This document shows, piece after piece, positions 61,511-64,000 of a DNA stretch of 64,000 nt. How positions within the stretch are numbered: position 1 is the first letter of the stretch; each line of letters starts with the position of its first letter. A program made the position numbers and the translations under genes. Source of the stretch: Bugula neritina (lineage: Eukaryota; Bryozoa; Gymnolaemata; Cheilostomatida; Bugulidae); assembly GCA_964035545.1 (NCBI GenBank), contig OZ037765.1, forward strand, positions 14,812,698 through 14,876,697, read 5' to 3'. The notes beneath the pieces are model-generated. The model saw nothing but the letters and a program-made list of their open reading frames with translations. It searched no databases and was not told where the DNA came from.

Positions 61511-61673
61511 GAAAAATTAAAAAAGTATATGAAAGAGGAATGCAAGAGCTATCTTTTCATGTAAAATTTGTTAATGTGAGACAAAAACTGTTCGAGCTAT
61601 CCCCTGGAAACCGTTTATATATAACATAAAGCAGTGCATGAATCTGGAAAGTAATGACCTTAAACTAACTGTG
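61511..61673. repeat. Right terminal inverted repeat of the transposon
   Basis: This is the reverse complement partner of the left end. The blocks lie at 61654-61673 (outer 20 bp), 61623-61632, 61588-61601 (CTGTTCGAGCTATC), 61550-61560 and 61511-61530. The distances of these blocks from the right end differ from those on the left by only 8 bp or less. The divergence between the two ends suggests the element is not freshly amplified. Confidence 0.85.
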
Positions 61674-61675
61674 AA

Positions 61676-64000
61676 AACATTGAAATATACTGCTACATAC
61701 TGAAACATGCTGTAGCATACTGAAATACACTGCAACACACTGAAGTATACTGTAATATACAGAAATGTACTGTAACATACTGAAACATACGTCAACATAC
61801 TGAAATGTACTCCAACATGCTGAACTATACTGCAACATACTGAAATACACTGTAATGTACTGAATTAAACTGCAACACATTGTAATATACTGCAACATAC
61901 TGAATCATACAGCAACATACTGAAATATACTGCAACACATTTAAATATACTGCAACATATTGAAATATGCTGTAGCACCCTGAAATTCACTGCAACTTAC
62001 TGAAATATAGTGTAATATACGGAATAGTACTGTAACATACTGAAACATACTGTAACACACTGAAATATGCTGTCACATACTGAAATATACTGTAAATTAC
62101 TAGAATTATACTGCAACATACTGCAACATACTGAAATACACTGTAACCTACTGATATACACTGCAATATACTACAACATACTGAAATACACTGCAACATA
62201 CTGCAACATACTGCAACATACTGAAATATTCTGTAACATATTGAAATACACTGCAACATACTGCAACATACTGCAACACACTGAAACATACGGCAACACA
62301 CTCACATGTACAGCGACACATTGAAATATACTGCAACATACTGAAATATGCTGTAGCATACTGAAATACACTGCAACACACTGAAATATACTGCAACATA
62401 CTGCAACATACTGAAATACACTGTAACATACTGAAATACACTGCAACATACTGCAACATACTGAAATACACTGGAACATATTGAAACACACTACAACACA
62501 TTGAAATATACTGCAACACACTGAAACATACAGCAACATACTGAAATATACTGCGACACATTGAAATATACTGCAACATACTGAAATATGCTGTAGCATA
62601 CTGTAATATACTGTAACACACTTTAATATACTGCAACATACTGCAACATACTGACATACACTGGAACATACTGAAATACACTCCAATATACTACAACATA
62701 CTGAAATACACTGTAACCTACTGAAATATGCTGTAGCACACCGAAATATACTGCAACATACTGAAATATAATGCAAGTTACTACAACATACTGAAATACA
62801 CTGTGACATACTGAGATACACTGCAACATACTGCAACATACTGCAACATACTGCAACATACTGATATACACTGTAACAGACTGAAATGTACTGTAACACA
62901 CTGAAATATACTGCAACATGCTGAAATACACTGTAACATACTGAAATATACTGCAACATACTGCAACATACCGAATTACACTGTAACAAACTGAAATACA
63001 CTCCAACATACTACAACATACTGAAATACACTGTAACGTATTGAAATACACCGCAACACATTGAAATATACTGCAACACACTGAAATATACTGTAACACA
63101 CTGTAATATACTGCAACATACTGCAACATACTGACATACACTGGAACATACTGAAATACACTCCAACATACTACAACATACTGAAATACACTGTAACCTA
63201 CTGAAATATGCTGTAGCACACTGAAATATACTGCAACATACTGAAATATAATGGAAGTTACTACAACATACTGAAATACACTGTGACATACTGAGTTACA
63301 CTGCAACACCTTGAAATATAGTGCAACACACTGAAAGATACAGCAACATACTGAAATATACTGCGACACATTGAAATATACTGCAGCATACTGAAATATG
63401 CTGTAGCATACTGAAATATACTGTAACACACTGAAATATACTGCAACATACTGAAATACATTGTAACATACTGAAATATACTGCAACATACTGAAATACA
63501 CTGTAACATACTGAAATATACTGCAACATACTGCAACATACTGAAATACACTGTAACATACTGAAATACACTGCAACATACTGCAACATACTGAAATACA
63601 CTGGAACATATTGAAACACACTACAACACATTGAAATATACTGCAACACACTGAAACATACAGCAACATACTGAAATATACTGCGACACATTGAAATATA
63701 CTGCAACATAGCTAAATATAATGCAAGATACTGCAACATTCTGAAATACACTGTGACATACTGAAATACACTGCAACATACTTCAACATACTCCAACATA
63801 CTGCAACATACTGAAATACACTGTAACATATTGAAGTGCACTGCAACACATTGAAACATACTGCAACACACTGAAACATACGGCAACATGCTGAACTATA
63901 CTGCAACATACTGAAATACACTGTAATAATATTATACTGAATTAAACTGCAACACATTGTAATATACTGCAACATACTGAATCATACAGCAACATACTGA
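61676..64000. repeat. 10-bp-unit minisatellite array, right part
   Basis: The same A/B unit array resumes directly after the transposon and runs off the right edge. From 61674 to about 63690 it matches 51238 to about 53254 at a constant offset of 10,436 bp, with only scattered substitutions. It is therefore the interrupted continuation of the 7.9-kb duplicated block, not an independent array. After about 63690 the match switches to another variant (CATAGCTAAATATAATGC), also seen near 15905, 29341 and 33534. Nothing else is visible here. Confidence 0.97.

Larger units (their letters stand above)
59136..61673. mobile_element. Non-autonomous TIR DNA transposon (CACAG ends, AA target duplication)
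   Basis: This 2,538-bp stretch has no minisatellite units. Its ends are inverted: CACAGTTGGTTTAAGGTCAT at 59136-59155 and the reverse complement of CACAGTTAGTTTAAGGTCAT at 61654-61673 (19 of 20 match). The inverted similarity continues as blocks for about 165-170 bp on each side. The flanks are AA before and AA after. The paralogous empty site at 51231-51250 reads ATACTGCAAAACATTG, consistent with a 2-bp AA duplication. The offset of the paralogous array changes from 7,896 on the left to 10,436 on the right, a difference of 2,540 bp, equal to the element plus 2 bp. No ORF exceeds 62 codons, so no transposase is encoded. CAC ends with 2-3-bp duplications are known for the CMC/EnSpm (CACTA) superfamily. 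That assignment is tentative. Confidence 0.88.

Noticed and set aside
59136-61673. Tc1/mariner assignment of the transposon
   Set aside because: The CAGTT near the end recalls Tc1-like termini, but that family duplicates TA, while the flanks and the empty site here show AA.
59136-61673. Island as the original locus with array spread around it
   Set aside because: The paralogous array is continuous at 51231-51250, and the element has inverted ends and a target duplication, so the island was inserted into the array.
1-64000. Telomeric repeat
   Set aside because: No TTAGGG, TTTAGGG or similar run occurs. The unit is 10 bp and AC-rich, lacking the G cluster of telomeres.

Overview
This window is eukaryotic, non-coding and almost entirely tandem repeat. 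About 61.5 of 64 kb is one AC-rich minisatellite built from 10-bp units, and I support no protein-coding gene anywhere. The organism cannot be named. A satellite array of this size, a cut-and-paste DNA transposon and a tRNA-like Pol III remnant inside it all point to a nuclear genome, plausibly an invertebrate animal or a protist. That last step is inference.

Layout: (1) 1-59135 is the array. Units are of two kinds, A (ACTGAAATAY) and B (ACTGYAACAY), mostly alternating, with runs of two or three B. (2) 59136-61673 is a 2,538-bp interruption. It has long imperfect terminal inverted repeats starting CACAGTT and an AA target duplication. It carries a tRNA-like sequence followed by a T run, and no ORF above 62 codons. 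It is best read as a non-autonomous DNA transposon. (3) 61676-64000 is the array resumed.

The array has several levels of higher-order structure. A 13,426-bp block (about 3.06-16.49 kb) is repeated almost base for base at about 16.49-29.91 kb. A 4,182-bp block (about 26.27-30.45 kb) is repeated at about 30.45-34.63 kb. A 7.9-kb block starting near 47.95 kb is repeated from near 55.88 kb, and this second copy holds the transposon. A 240-bp block is duplicated locally at 7201-7720 and its counterpart. The first 3 kb of the window resemble 42.6-45.8 kb. A 24-copy landmark sequence occurs only between 2.9 and 47.4 kb, so the right quarter of the array is a different subfamily.

The many long overlapping minus-strand ORFs (up to 525 codons) are compositional. 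The reverse complement of both unit types lacks stop codons in every frame, and a 10-bp period cycles the reading frame, so all three frames read the same Cys-, Leu-, Gln- and Val-rich peptide. I reject them as genes. The best-supported single result is the transposon. A paralogous empty site at 51231-51250 fixes its ends, and the change in offset between paralogous flanks (7,896 to 10,436 = 2,540 bp) equals the element plus a 2-bp duplication.
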